Shown here: piece after piece, positions 21,062-31,121 of the stretch
Layout: every line of letters begins with the position of its first letter
Position numbering within the stretch: position 1 is the first letter of the stretch
Assembly: GCA_037952775.1 (NCBI GenBank)
Contig: JBANAY010000003.1
Coordinates: 24,366,001 to 24,430,000, forward strand
Source of the DNA: Clonostachys chloroleuca
Taxonomy: Eukaryota > Ascomycota > Sordariomycetes > Hypocreales > Bionectriaceae
Length of the DNA stretch: 64,000 nt
Reading direction: 5' to 3'
Notes under the pieces: generated by a model
What the model saw: only the letters and a program-made list of their open reading frames with translations
What the model was told of the DNA's origin: nothing
The model's database searches: none
Translations under genes and position numbers: made by a program

Positions 21062-23533
21062 ATGAAGCTATTTACGCCTAGTTTCATCTTGATTCTATCA
21101 ACTCATGTTTTAGGTACATCCTTCCTCAACCACGGTCAATTACTGAACGGTGTTGAAGACCACGACTGGTTCGAGAGAAACATCCCATTTCTAGATGTTC
21201 CCCAACAACAAATCCAAAACGTTTATTATTACCGTTGGCAGATATACAAAGAACATCTCGTCTATACCGGCGCCCAGTATGGCTATATGCCAAGTGAATT
21301 TCTTTATCCAGCAAGCTACGGCGCTCCTTACGGGGGTATAGTAGCTGCTGCAGGGCACCACATAAACGAGGGACGTTGGTTACGCGATGTCAAGTATGGA
21401 GAAGATACCGTCAACTACTGGCTTTCGGGTCCTGGGCAATTTCCGAAACCTATGGAAGACAGCGTAAATGCGGACACCTCGGATTGGGCACACGAGTACA
21501 GTTTCTGGGCCGCTAGCTCAGCATGGAACCGGTATCTGATTACCGGGAACCGTGACTTTACCATCGGCCAATTGGACAATCTGATTAAGCAATATCATGG
21601 TTGGGATACGCACTTCAACGAATCTCTTGGACTGTACTGGCAGGTGCCTGTTTGGGACGCTTCTGAGTACACAGCTGTTTCCTACGAGTCAGGCGAGGCG
21701 TATCATGGCGGAGCTGGGTATCGACCCACGATCAACGCTTACCAGTATGGCGATGCTCGAGCTATTGCCTCCATTGCAGCTCTGAAGGGCGACAGAGATT
21801 TGGTTGACAAATACACAACTCTAGCCAACAACTTACAAGAGGCGCTGCAGAAATACCTTTGGGACGATGACAAGGTATTTTTCAAACATCGAGCACGGGA
21901 CAACAACCCCTCGGGAGCCTTGCTTGTTGATCGTGAAATCATGGGCTATGTGCCTTGGATGTTCAATATGCCTAATGTGGATACGCATATTGCTGCATTT
22001 TCTCACCTCAAAGACTCCCAAGGGTTCGACGCGGAGTTTGGGCCCACCACGCTTGAGAGAAGAAGCAAGTGGTACATGTATGAAGCAACAAACTGCTGCC
22101 ATTGGGATGGCCCTTCGTGGCCATTTGCAACCGCCCAAACTCTCACCGCGGTGGAAAATGTGTTGCATAACTACCCGTCTCAAACATACATTACGCCTGA
22201 TGATTACTTCACACTGCTTGAAAGATATGCTGTCACACAACACAAAGACGGCAAACCCTATGTGGCTGAGGCCCACGATCCTGACACAGACAAATGGATG
22301 TACGATGGCAACAATCACAGCGAAGACTATAATCACTCCACCTTCATTGATAATATACTGGCTGGACTGCTGGGCTTGCGAGGCCAAGCTGACGACACGC
22401 TCATCGTTAACCCACTGGTCCCATCAAGCTGGGAATATTTTGCCCTCGAAAATGTGGCCTATCACGGTCATGAAATCACCATCCTCTGGGATCAGACAGG
22501 CTCCAAATATGGGCGGGGGAAAGGACTACAAGTTTACCTTGATGGTATTCTTGCCGAAAGCCGCGACAGCTTGGGCTTAGTCAAAGTGAATGTCGGTGAG
22601 GCAACACGATCAAAATCAAAATCATCCGTGAACATTGCTGCAAATGGACAGTCATTTCCTCAGCTTACAAGTGCCTTTGCTTCATACACTTTTTCTGTTG
22701 ACGATGCTGCCCGAGTTCTTGACGGCATTGTGTGGCGGACTGGGATCCCTGAAAATACGCGCTGGACTTCGTACAACAGCCCAAACTCAGAGGACTATCT
22801 AGGCATTGACCTCCGCCGGGATCAAGTTGTCTGTGATGTTCGACTGTTTTTCTACGACGATGCCGGCGGCGTCCGCATTCCATCAAGCTACGATCTTCAA
22901 TATTGGAGTGGGAGTGAATGGGTCACCGTTCCGAACCAAAGTCGCACCGCCCTGCCTACCACCTCTAATGTCGAGACCAAGATCACTTTTCCGGAGATGA
23001 AAACATCTCAGCTGCGTATCGTTGCTCCTAATCACGGTTCTGGAACAGGCTGGGGTCTTTCAGAATTCGAAGTGTGGACAGCAGCCATTTTCCAGATAAG
23101 AAATGAAAACAGTGGAAAGCTGATGGGCATTGAAGCGATGTCCGTTGCAAGCAGCGCCAAAGTTCAACAATATGAGGATAATGGTACCCGTGACCATCTG
23201 TGGCAATTTGTGCTCAGCGCTGGCGGCTGGTGGAAGATCAAGAATCTGAACAGCGGTTTACTTCTGGCTGTCGAAAATGCCTCGACACAAAATAGCGCAC
23301 AGCTACAGCAGTACGAGGATAGCGGAACGGATGATCAATTGTGGAGGGCTGAATCCAAGGGAAACGGTTTGTTCTTTATCCGCAACAAAAACAGCCAATT
23401 GCTGGCAGGGGTAGACGGTATGTCAACCTCCAACAGTGCAAACGTTGTTCAATTTGAGGATAACGGAACCAAAGACCACCTCTGGCATTTGCTTCCTGCT
23501 GTTTCAGAAGGATGCTCCGAGGGCATTGAGTAG
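21062..23533 (+). CDS. Secreted multidomain glycosidase: six-hairpin catalytic domain + F5/8-type C domain + ricin-B-like lectin
   Basis: A single exon of 823 codons starts with signal peptide MKLFTPSFILILSTHVLG. Residues about 40-455 look like an (alpha/alpha)6 glycosidase (AHEYSFWAASSAWNRYLITG, YWQVPVWDASEYTAVS, RPTINAYQYGDARAIA, SEDYNHSTFIDNILAGLLGL), most like mannosylglycerate-hydrolase/GH63-type six-hairpin enzymes. I am not sure of the CAZy family. About 455-535 is a beta-sandwich tail. Residues about 538-673 resemble an F5/8 type C (CBM32-like) domain (TRWTSYNSPNSEDYLGIDL, ending GLSEFEVWT). Residues 675-815 hold three ricin-B-like repeats, each with a QYEDNGTxDHLW-type motif. The binding modules suggest action on plant or wall polysaccharide. 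The absence of introns over 2.5 kb differs from most neighbours. Confidence 0.8.
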   Translation: MKLFTPSFILILSTHVLGTSFLNHGQLLNGVEDHDWFERNIPFLDVPQQQIQNVYYYRWQIYKEHLVYTGAQYGYMPSEFLYPASYGAPYGGIVAAAGHHINEGRWLRDVKYGEDTVNYWLSGPGQFPKPMEDSVNADTSDWAHEYSFWAASSAWNRYLITGNRDFTIGQLDNLIKQYHGWDTHFNESLGLYWQVPVWDASEYTAVSYESGEAYHGGAGYRPTINAYQYGDARAIASIAALKGDRDLVDKYTTLANNLQEALQKYLWDDDKVFFKHRARDNNPSGALLVDREIMGYVPWMFNMPNVDTHIAAFSHLKDSQGFDAEFGPTTLERRSKWYMYEATNCCHWDGPSWPFATAQTLTAVENVLHNYPSQTYITPDDYFTLLERYAVTQHKDGKPYVAEAHDPDTDKWMYDGNNHSEDYNHSTFIDNILAGLLGLRGQADDTLIVNPLVPSSWEYFALENVAYHGHEITILWDQTGSKYGRGKGLQVYLDGILAESRDSLGLVKVNVGEATRSKSKSSVNIAANGQSFPQLTSAFASYTFSVDDAARVLDGIVWRTGIPENTRWTSYNSPNSEDYLGIDLRRDQVVCDVRLFFYDDAGGVRIPSSYDLQYWSGSEWVTVPNQSRTALPTTSNVETKITFPEMKTSQLRIVAPNHGSGTGWGLSEFEVWTAAIFQIRNENSGKLMGIEAMSVASSAKVQQYEDNGTRDHLWQFVLSAGGWWKIKNLNSGLLLAVENASTQNSAQLQQYEDSGTDDQLWRAESKGNGLFFIRNKNSQLLAGVDGMSTSNSANVVQFEDNGTKDHLWHLLPAVSEGCSEGIE

Positions 23534-25485
23534 GTAGTGACACTTAGCGTCCTCAATGGTCATGGGTGCACGTGAATATTTCAGCTGTTATTCTTTAATG
23601 TGGAAACTATGCTTCAGATGCTAAAATAACTTATCGGCGGCAGACTGATCACTCTGTTGATATTGACTTCGATCATGTATTGCTTTGTTGCTTTGTATAG
23701 CCCCTCCTTCATGTTTCTCATGTGAACGAATTCATATGTCGTGTAAGGGGTCATAGAACTGACGAAATCTCCAACCGCACGAGAGGAGGCAGGGGTTTAA
23801 ACATAGCCTCATGTTCCATGACTTTGATAGAGGGATAAAATTAAAGGGGAAGGAAAATGGACCATAAATAGCCTAGTCTCGACAAATGGCTTCATAAAAT
23901 GGGCTATTGAACACCGAAATGTATTAATATCAACTACTCCTCTAGGACCGCTAAGTGTCCTTGGAGATAAGACATTATTACAAGATTAGCCTCTGAGAGA
24001 ATTTGAGTAAAAGCAATAAACAGCAATGGAAGAGGCCAGCACCTCGGCTCAAGGTTTGCCTTCAACGAAACGCATAACTTAGGGCGAATTTGATTCAAGA
24101 TGGTGCCTTCTCATTGGCAACATGACATGCACACCAACGTAGACGCATGCAGTGAACATGCATCCCAGATTAACCTGTTGCCAATATTTCCCCTTACTTC
24201 TGGTTCTCAGTTTCTTGCCCCATATTCACACGAAGTGGACATCAGGTCAAGCGCTTACCCTACCGTGACAAATGTAGCTGTAACAATATGCTACAACTTA
24301 AGATCAGCCATTTGAAAGGGAGTCAATAAAGGACTTGGAATTCTCGTTATCTAAAGGGGGCTTTATGAATAAGCTATTTTCGTTTTTCAAATAAAATAAA
24401 CGTTATTAAGTCGTACGTCCCGTCAATTGGGCTTCACCGCAACACAGCAGCAGCGCACAGCAAGGTAGTATTCATTATTAGGTCCCTTACATAAGTTAAT
24501 CGTCATGATGCAAACTGGGCTAGCAGTCATACGTTTTTTATGTAATATGGGGGGCAAAACCAAGAGTGAAAGCTTATTCTTCCTCTTCTCCTATCTGGTC
24601 TCCTTTCTCAGATGTTCTTTCTCCCTCACCTATTGTTTTGCTTAGAGTATGGACATTCCCCTGTCAGAAGCGCGCGTTGTTGAGATGTACTTAGACCTGG
24701 TTAGAACTAATTTCGGCTGCTGCGAAGGATACCGCGCGCGGGGTTCACAAAAAAAACTCCGAGGATCCTTCAACAATCCTTCAAATGGGAGCAGACCATG
24801 AGCAGCAACAGTTGCTAGTGGCTGTGGCGTACCACCTCTCATCTGAATCATCATAGTGACGTTCTGAGCTGAGGCAAGACTTCAAGAAAGTAGACTGACG
24901 ATTCATGCTTGTCAATAATTCATTGGGTCATTCTGGCTCGTGTTTGTTCCGCGGATTCCACGAGCACGGGCGACTCATTTCCAATCCCATCACTGCCAAG
25001 AGACGCTGTTTATGCAATATCCCTGTCCCGGCCCCGTTCGGCTAAGTTGATCGGCAGTTGTATTCGTATTGTTTTTCCCGTCGTGCTACTATGATGCCAC
25101 GTGAAGAAGCAGAAAATTATTACTCGTATTGGAAGAAGGACGGCGGTTATGACGCTTTCGACTGATTTCGCCAGTGCCAAAACACGGAAGAGAACAGGGC
25201 TCATCTTCGTATATGCCGATGCAGCGTCTTACTGTTGTTTTAGAGTGCTGTGCACGAACCACCTCAGCTGCCGTCATGGGTTAGAATACGAAGTAATAAT
25301 ACAGTGGCGTAGGGATGGGCAATGTGTCATCCTTTGCTACGCATCCAGTATATATATAAAGCTCGTCTGACCGAAATCAAGGGGCAGCATCGACAATCAC
25401 TCAGACAATCCTCACCATCACTCCTCCTCCCAATACATCATTGCTTCTAGCCCACCGGCTCTAATTCTCCAACCCAATCGCCAAA
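23534..25485. other. Intergenic, promoter of the PhiA-like gene at the right end
   Basis: No frame with a recognisable protein. The last 140 bases contain a TATA box and a C/T-rich leader feeding the gene at 25486. Confidence 0.45.
25351..25360 (+). promoter_or_regulatory. TATA box of the PhiA-like gene
   Basis: TATATATAAA lies 126 bases before the ATG at 25486. It is followed by a pyrimidine-rich leader (CAATCCTCACCATCACTCC), the usual core promoter arrangement of strongly expressed Aspergillus cell-wall genes. Confidence 0.6.
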
Positions 25486-26093
25486 ATGAAGTTCGAGCTT
25501 AGCATCTCTCTCCTGACCGCCGCCGCCTCCGTCGCTGCCGCTCCCGCGGGAAGCTCTACCTTCAAGGTCAAGGCAGTGGCAGCTGGCAGCGCCATCGACT
25601 CCAAGACCTTCAACGCCGCCCAAAACAACATCTACCTTGCCCTCGCCGGCCAAAATGCCGTCTGCCAGAACGGGTCCCAGGATGATGCCACGTTCTACAT
25701 CCGCGATGGCCAACTCTTCCTTTACGCCACCAAGGCTGCTCCTCAGCAGCTTTATGCCGACCGCAGCGGCATGGGTATGTTTATTCTTTCCGATCATTGA
25801 AGAGTACATTTAGATCTAATTTCCTTTGACATAGGCCAAGGTAAACTGGGCTACATCCGCCCCGGCCAGAACCCCCTAAGAATGCTGAGCTCACTGGCTG
25901 GTCCGTTGATGAATCCGGCAACCTCAACCTGAGTGGTGCCGGTTTCATCGCTTGCCCTGGCACTGACGCCTGGAGTGTCTGGGTCAACGCAGGTGTTAGC
26001 CAGCCTGCAGGCAACAGCGGATGTGTTCCTGTCGTCGCCGAGGTCGTTGATGACGGCCACCCTCTGAGCTGCTACTACTCCGAGTCCTCTTAG
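25486..26093 (+). pseudogene. PhiA-like secreted cell-wall protein, apparently frameshifted in exon 2
   Basis: Exon 1 (25486-25774) encodes a signal peptide (MKFELSISLLTAAASVAAAP) and PhiA-type sequence (ATFYIRDGQLFLYA, ADRSGMG). After a 60-bp intron, exon 2 starts at 25835 and reads QGKLGYIRPGQNP. At the C-run 25872-25876 the frame breaks. The homologous continuation (AELTGWSVDESGNLNLSG, then ACPGTDAWSVWVNAGV, ending SCYYSESS and TAG at 26091-26093) is in the neighbouring frame, as if one C were missing. The annotated frame instead stops soon after, at about 25927. PhiA proteins are abundant wall proteins linked to phialide development in Aspergillus. The family length of about 180-190 aa fits the two parts together. 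It could be a true null allele or an assembly error in a homopolymer. Confidence 0.75.
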
Positions 26094-26533
26094 GACAAAG
26101 CATTGATGGATTATCATTTGTGGACAGCATAAAACATGTACATGCATAGCGATGGAAATAATTATTCATAAGTCTTGGCTCTTGCGATAGAATTTTGTAT
26201 AGACATTTTATATCATACAAATGTGTAATACCACCGCGGCCCCAACTTCTCCTCAGAACAGTGAAAGAAACACAGCATGAAAGGTGCATAAATTATGTAT
26301 AGTAGCAAGTCATTTTTCGTCAACTTCAGCCAGAGCGCACTCAATGTTGGATTGAAATGTAATGTGAACAGGAAAGTTATAAAATCGTACTCTATCGGCA
26401 CATAGAAAGAGTCAACTCTTCTCCCTACTAGCCCTCGGTAGCTCAATTCTAAATACCCTGCTTACTATCTCTGCTCCTCCCACGAAATTCCTTCAACATA
26501 TACCATCCCTAGAGATGAGCCGAGGGGCTTAGA
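26094..26533. other. Intergenic between convergent genes
   Basis: This is the 3' flank shared by the PhiA-like gene and the carboxylesterase gene. No gene is seen. Confidence 0.5.
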
Positions 26534-28219
26534 TTACAAGAGAAGTTTGTCTTGAACCTTAGCGAAATATTCAAAAGCCTCCTGCCTGGCATCATCGGTA
26601 ACCACAGCCGTGGCATTGTCCCTGAACTCGAGCATCTTCTTGCTGTCTCTATCCCACTGTGGCCAGTTGGGCAGGTCCACATTATCGCTCAGCGTGTTGG
26701 GATCAAGAAAGTTAACGAAACTGATGTAGTACTGAATAATGGCTTCGTAGGGTACCACAGGCTGGCCGCTTCTCATCAAGCCCAGATCTGAACCATGAAA
26801 GGTTCCCAGAAAAGGAGTTGCTTTACCATACTTGGAATTGTAATTCCAAATCTTTAACTTCCCGGCTACAGCTTCGTGGAAGGCCCGTTTCTGGAAATGG
26901 AAAGCTGAATCGCCAACAAGAGCAGCGTTTCGTTTGAACCCTAGGTAGAGTTGGCTGGCATTCCCAGTGCCGAATGGTGATCCCAGAGATGGCTGATCTG
27001 GATAGAGCTTCAAAAGAGATTCGAATATATCAGAAGAGGCGACGGGGTAGAGTTCGTGAAGGGCTTTAGTCAGGGTGGTTGAGTTCGTGCTATTGAGCAT
27101 GGAGAGACCGAAAAGCGTACCTTCGTCGTCTTGTGTGCCAGACAACACAGGAATCGAGGCAATCTTTTGCTCTTTGATTAAATCAAAGCTTGAGGAGGGC
27201 AAGAATGTATCATTAGGGTCGGATCGTGGAACGAAACTCATCCTGAGCCCGTCGGGGCTGAACATTCCCGGAATAACTGCCGTAGCGTTGTACAAGCTGT
27301 CATAGGGAACCTTACGGAGGCACGAAAGGCGACCATCAACAGCCCCGTCACATCCTGTGGCGGTCACGAGCGCGTTATAGTAGCTCTGAGCGGTTTGGCT
27401 GTCAACTGGCTGCCCTGGCAAAGCAGCGCCCGAGTTCATGATCGCCGCCCTGAAGAGCTTCCGGCCGCGATATGTGTTGTCACCGCTGTAGGCAATCGAT
27501 TGATAGAACACCGACATACTACCCGCAGATTCGCCCCATATAGTTACTTTGTCGGGATCTCCACCAAAAGCGGCAATGTTCTCTGCCACCCATTGAAGGG
27601 CGAGACGCTGATCCTTCAAACCAATGTTTGTGTTTCCCTCTTCCTGGAGGTCCTTTCCTGCGAGGAAGCCCCAAGTCCCGGTGCGATACTGCATGCGGAC
27701 GACAATTATTGGGTGGCCCAGGGCGACGGACTTGGAAATCATGGGCGAGTAGTCATAGTCTTCGTAGGAGCCGAATTGAAATGAGCCACCGTATATCCAA
27801 ACGAGAACCGGGAGCTTCGCGTTTGGTGCGGTAGATGATGGGCGTTGAACAGCTAGGTTCAAGCAATCTTCATCAACAATGGTAGGAGTGTGAAAATATC
27901 CATTCACAGCATCAGACAATGGAGGTGGAAGCAGTTTGAAGATGTTGGGGTCTGTGACAATGGGGTGTGGCGGGCAGCTCCGGGGTGTGGATGTGGCGTT
28001 GAAAACTCCAAACGGTGAGGAGAGGACTCGAGGGGATTTGAAGCGCAACTCTCCAATAGGAGGATCCGCATAAGGGATGCCTTGGAACGTGTCGATGGAA
28101 TTGTTCGAAAATCCAATGACAGTTCCATCGGCGATGCGTACTCGTGGTGGCTGACTGATGCAAGCCGCCAGAACACCAGAAATGCTCACAAGGACTAGAT
28201 ACCCGGTAGAAAGACGCAT
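26534..28219 (-). CDS. Secreted type-B carboxylesterase/lipase
   Basis: A single exon gives 561 aa with a signal peptide (MRLSTGYLVLVSISGVLAA). It is a classic carboxylesterase type B (alpha/beta-hydrolase). It shows FQGIPYADPPIGELRF near residue 45, EDCLNL near 117, the oxyanion-hole WIYGGSFQFG at 141-150, and the nucleophile elbow GESAG with Ser231. The acid is Glu366 in GTQDDEGTLFG and the base His475 in GTFHGSDLG, so the catalytic triad is complete. The length is normal for the family. It hydrolyses carboxylic esters outside the cell; the exact substrate (lipid, feruloyl or other ester) cannot be read. It lies convergent to the PhiA-like gene and is transcribed in the same direction as the 5'-nucleotidase. 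Confidence 0.92.
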   Translation of the reverse strand: MRLSTGYLVLVSISGVLAACISQPPRVRIADGTVIGFSNNSIDTFQGIPYADPPIGELRFKSPRVLSSPFGVFNATSTPRSCPPHPIVTDPNIFKLLPPPLSDAVNGYFHTPTIVDEDCLNLAVQRPSSTAPNAKLPVLVWIYGGSFQFGSYEDYDYSPMISKSVALGHPIIVVRMQYRTGTWGFLAGKDLQEEGNTNIGLKDQRLALQWVAENIAAFGGDPDKVTIWGESAGSMSVFYQSIAYSGDNTYRGRKLFRAAIMNSGAALPGQPVDSQTAQSYYNALVTATGCDGAVDGRLSCLRKVPYDSLYNATAVIPGMFSPDGLRMSFVPRSDPNDTFLPSSSFDLIKEQKIASIPVLSGTQDDEGTLFGLSMLNSTNSTTLTKALHELYPVASSDIFESLLKLYPDQPSLGSPFGTGNASQLYLGFKRNAALVGDSAFHFQKRAFHEAVAGKLKIWNYNSKYGKATPFLGTFHGSDLGLMRSGQPVVPYEAIIQYYISFVNFLDPNTLSDNVDLPNWPQWDRDSKKMLEFRDNATAVVTDDARQEAFEYFAKVQDKLLL

Positions 28220-29240
28220 GATGGGCTTCAGCTATTTTGATCTCGTGTTTTAAATGAGGTTGAAGTGTATGTTGCAAAGTGAGAACTACATGATCATTGA
28301 GCAGTAGTGCTCCTTTTATGTTCATCTCGACAATGGATGAAGCAACGATCAAGCAACGGAAAGTCCGGCGTACTAGAATATATGCTTACACTACCGGACG
28401 ATTTCATTGGAAGAAAAGCGATCTGCAGCCTAGTCATTCATGTCTTTGCGGGAGAGACAACGTGGACTACGCGACAGGCAACTCGCGGACGTAAGCCGTT
28501 ATCCCCTGTGTAAGCCACTTGCAGATTGATGCCGCTAAAGGAAACCATTGACCAATTAAAAGCCGCCAATCTGTAAGCCTTGGGTCTTCCTTAGTGCCCG
28601 GTTGGTTCCCTGCAGAAGTGATGTCCTTCAGTTAATTCTAGAACCGGAGATGACATCAGCCTTTCAGCCTACAGGTATTTGTGTGCTGCGTGTCAATTTA
28701 GGCTTGACATCTCCTGAACTTAGAGTAAAGCACTGCGTTTAGTGTCGCATCACTGATTGCTATTTCGGAGCCCGATATTAAGGTGGAGGGAGCCTCCGCA
28801 ATACGGACGCCAACTCGCCTGGACATGCCCAGGCACATTATGCTCAACAGACGAAACCGCCATGCCAAATATTCATAGAATAGCTGAGAATGCTTCCTCT
28901 AGCCGTGACCACGCGAGCTACGTAGTGGAATCATTGCAGCTCAAAGACAAAAGTTAACAGACATGCCCCGGGATGCTACTGATCATTATCCTTCTCGCAC
29001 TTTCAGATCAAGATTAAATGGTTCGGATACCCTACAAATCATGCAAAGTTTAGGGAAGGCGTAACTACATGTACCGGCGGAAGAATGAAAGCCCATTTTG
29101 CATAGTCGATCAGTTAAGACGCACGATATCGAGAACCATTGTATTGCTTCCATCTACCTAGGTCATATTAATTAACATTATTTTTGATAGAGATTGCACT
29201 CATAGATATCTCTTCTTCCATGCCACATAACTATATCGAC
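28220..29240. other. Intergenic, promoter of the carboxylesterase gene
   Basis: The short plus-strand frames here have no motif. Nothing else is recognised. Confidence 0.45.
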
Positions 29241-31121
29241 TTAGTTGAGAGTCTTGGTAGCCCTGGACTTGCAAGATCGAGTGCGGGTCGAAGTGCGAAG
29301 GGTACTCGTAGAGTCGGGGATAGAGACAGATGAAGAAACAGATGTAGAGACTGGGATAGAGATTGGAGTCGAGGCCGGTGTGGAGGCCGGTGTAGAGACT
29401 GGAGTGGTGGTAGTGCTGTTTCCACCGGGAATTTCAGCGACCTTCTCGATACGGCCCTCAATCTGGGTGTTGATGGGGCTGGTCTGGTTAAAGTACCGGA
29501 CTAGAACCTCATCCTGAAGGTCGAGAGGGACAAACCCGGTTTGAATTGGGAAGATGTTGTCGCCGCCACCAGCAACGAAATCGAGCGTCGCAATGACATA
29601 GTTGGCAGCAGTATCAATGGGCTGACCGTTGATGAGAGCACGGACGAGGCGGCTACCGGCTGTAAGGTTGGGGTTGTACTGGACCTTGAGGGTCTTGGAA
29701 ATCTGGAAGCCCGAGGTGAGAGGGTTTCCGTTGAACTTGCTCACGCGGGAGACGCAGCCTTCCAGCAGACGGAGGACATCAGCACCCGACATGGTGATCT
29801 CGGTGACAGCGTTGCCGAAGGGGAAGGAGGTAAGAACCTCGCCACGGGTGATGTCTCCAGCATCGATGGCGGCGCGAATTCCGCCCGCGTTGATGAGGGA
29901 GAAGTCAGCAAAGCCATCACGGTAGTACTGGATGGCATCGGCCATGGCATTGCCAAGTGTGCACTCCTCGGTCTGGCAAGTAGACTGGACGAGCTCAACG
30001 TTGCTGAAACCAATGACTTGGGCAGCGAGTTCCTCGAAGGGCGCACGCCACTCCTTGATCTGCCTCTGGAGTTCCTGGTCCTGGACGGTAGTGTTGTCCA
30101 GGTGGACAGGGCCACCATCATAAGAAATGGCACGACCCTCCTCGTCAAAGGTAACATCAATATAGCCCAGATACTCGCCCCAACGGTACGCAGTGACAAT
30201 GAAGACTTCATTACCGGCGGTATCCTTGGTGATGGTAGGATAGGCACCTTGAGGGCTAGAGCCCATGTTGCCGAGCGGGGTATGCGAATGGCCGCCAATG
30301 ATCAAGGACAGGCCTGTGGTGGACTGGGCAAGAATCTGATCTTGGTCGTATCCAATATGAGTCAAGGCCACGATGCGCTTGATACTGGTAGTAGCCTTGA
30401 TCTCGTCAATGGCAGCTTGAACATGCTCGATTACGTCGAGGAACTGGGTGCCCGGGCCGGGTCGTGAGATGTTGATTGTGGTTGGGGTCGTGCAGCCAAT
30501 GATGGCGATACCCTGCTTCTCAAAGATCTTGTAGGGGATGATTGTTTGGTTCAGGACAGGATGTTCGGAGCGGATATTGGCGGAGATTATGGGGAATGTG
30601 AGATTGGCCAAGAAGTCACCAAGCTCATCATCGCCACCATCGAATTCGTGGTTGCCGAGGGTCATAGCATCGAATCCGAGCTGATTGATGGTCTCGGCAA
30701 TCTTCTCTCCCTTGTAGTAGGTGTAGAAAAGGGTGCCCTGGAACTCATCACCAGCATTGAGCCACAGCGAGTCCTCATGCTGGGGGCGGAGCTCGTCAAC
30801 TGCATGTTTGATCCGAGCGTATCCGCCATAGCAACCACGCGAAGGGTTGGTGCAGTCGGCACCCGACGAGGCGAACTCGTCCAAATGAGCGTGGACGTCA
30901 TTGACGTGGAAGAAGGCTGCCTCATTGGATTGGGTCAATATGCTGGCGTGTCGCGTGGAAAAGGGGTGATATGGTCACTTACACATCACATAGTCGCCAT
31001 CTGCATTGAGCCCACGCTTGCTCAGGTGCGAGCTCACGAGAGAATCCTCGTGCACCTTCTCCGGGCTGGCGGTGACGACGCTGGCGGCAGCCAGGGCCCA
31101 CGCACAGATGTTCTGCTTCAT
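29241..31121 (-). CDS. Secreted 5'-nucleotidase/UshA-family metallophosphoesterase
   Basis: Two exons, 31121-30983 and 30916-29241 (66-bp intron), give 604 aa. Exon 1 encodes a signal peptide (MKQNICAWALAAASVVTA). Metal-binding motifs of the calcineurin-like domain follow in order: HVNDVHAHLDEF, GDEFQGTLFY, GNHEFDGG, and GHSHTPLG. The C-terminal substrate domain is marked by NAGGIRAAIDAGDITRGE and SFPFGNAVTEITMSG. Such enzymes remove phosphate from nucleotides and scavenge phosphate or nucleosides outside the cell. The last about 60 residues are Ser/Thr/Pro-rich with STPAS-type repeats, probably O-glycosylated. They end in a basic tail, not a GPI signal. The splice acceptor was chosen because it leads directly into the first metal-binding motif. 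Confidence 0.9.

Noticed and set aside
29541..30467. 308-codon plus-strand frame opposite the 5'-nucleotidase gene
   Set aside because: Antisense shadow caused by codon bias; the minus strand has all metallophosphoesterase motifs.
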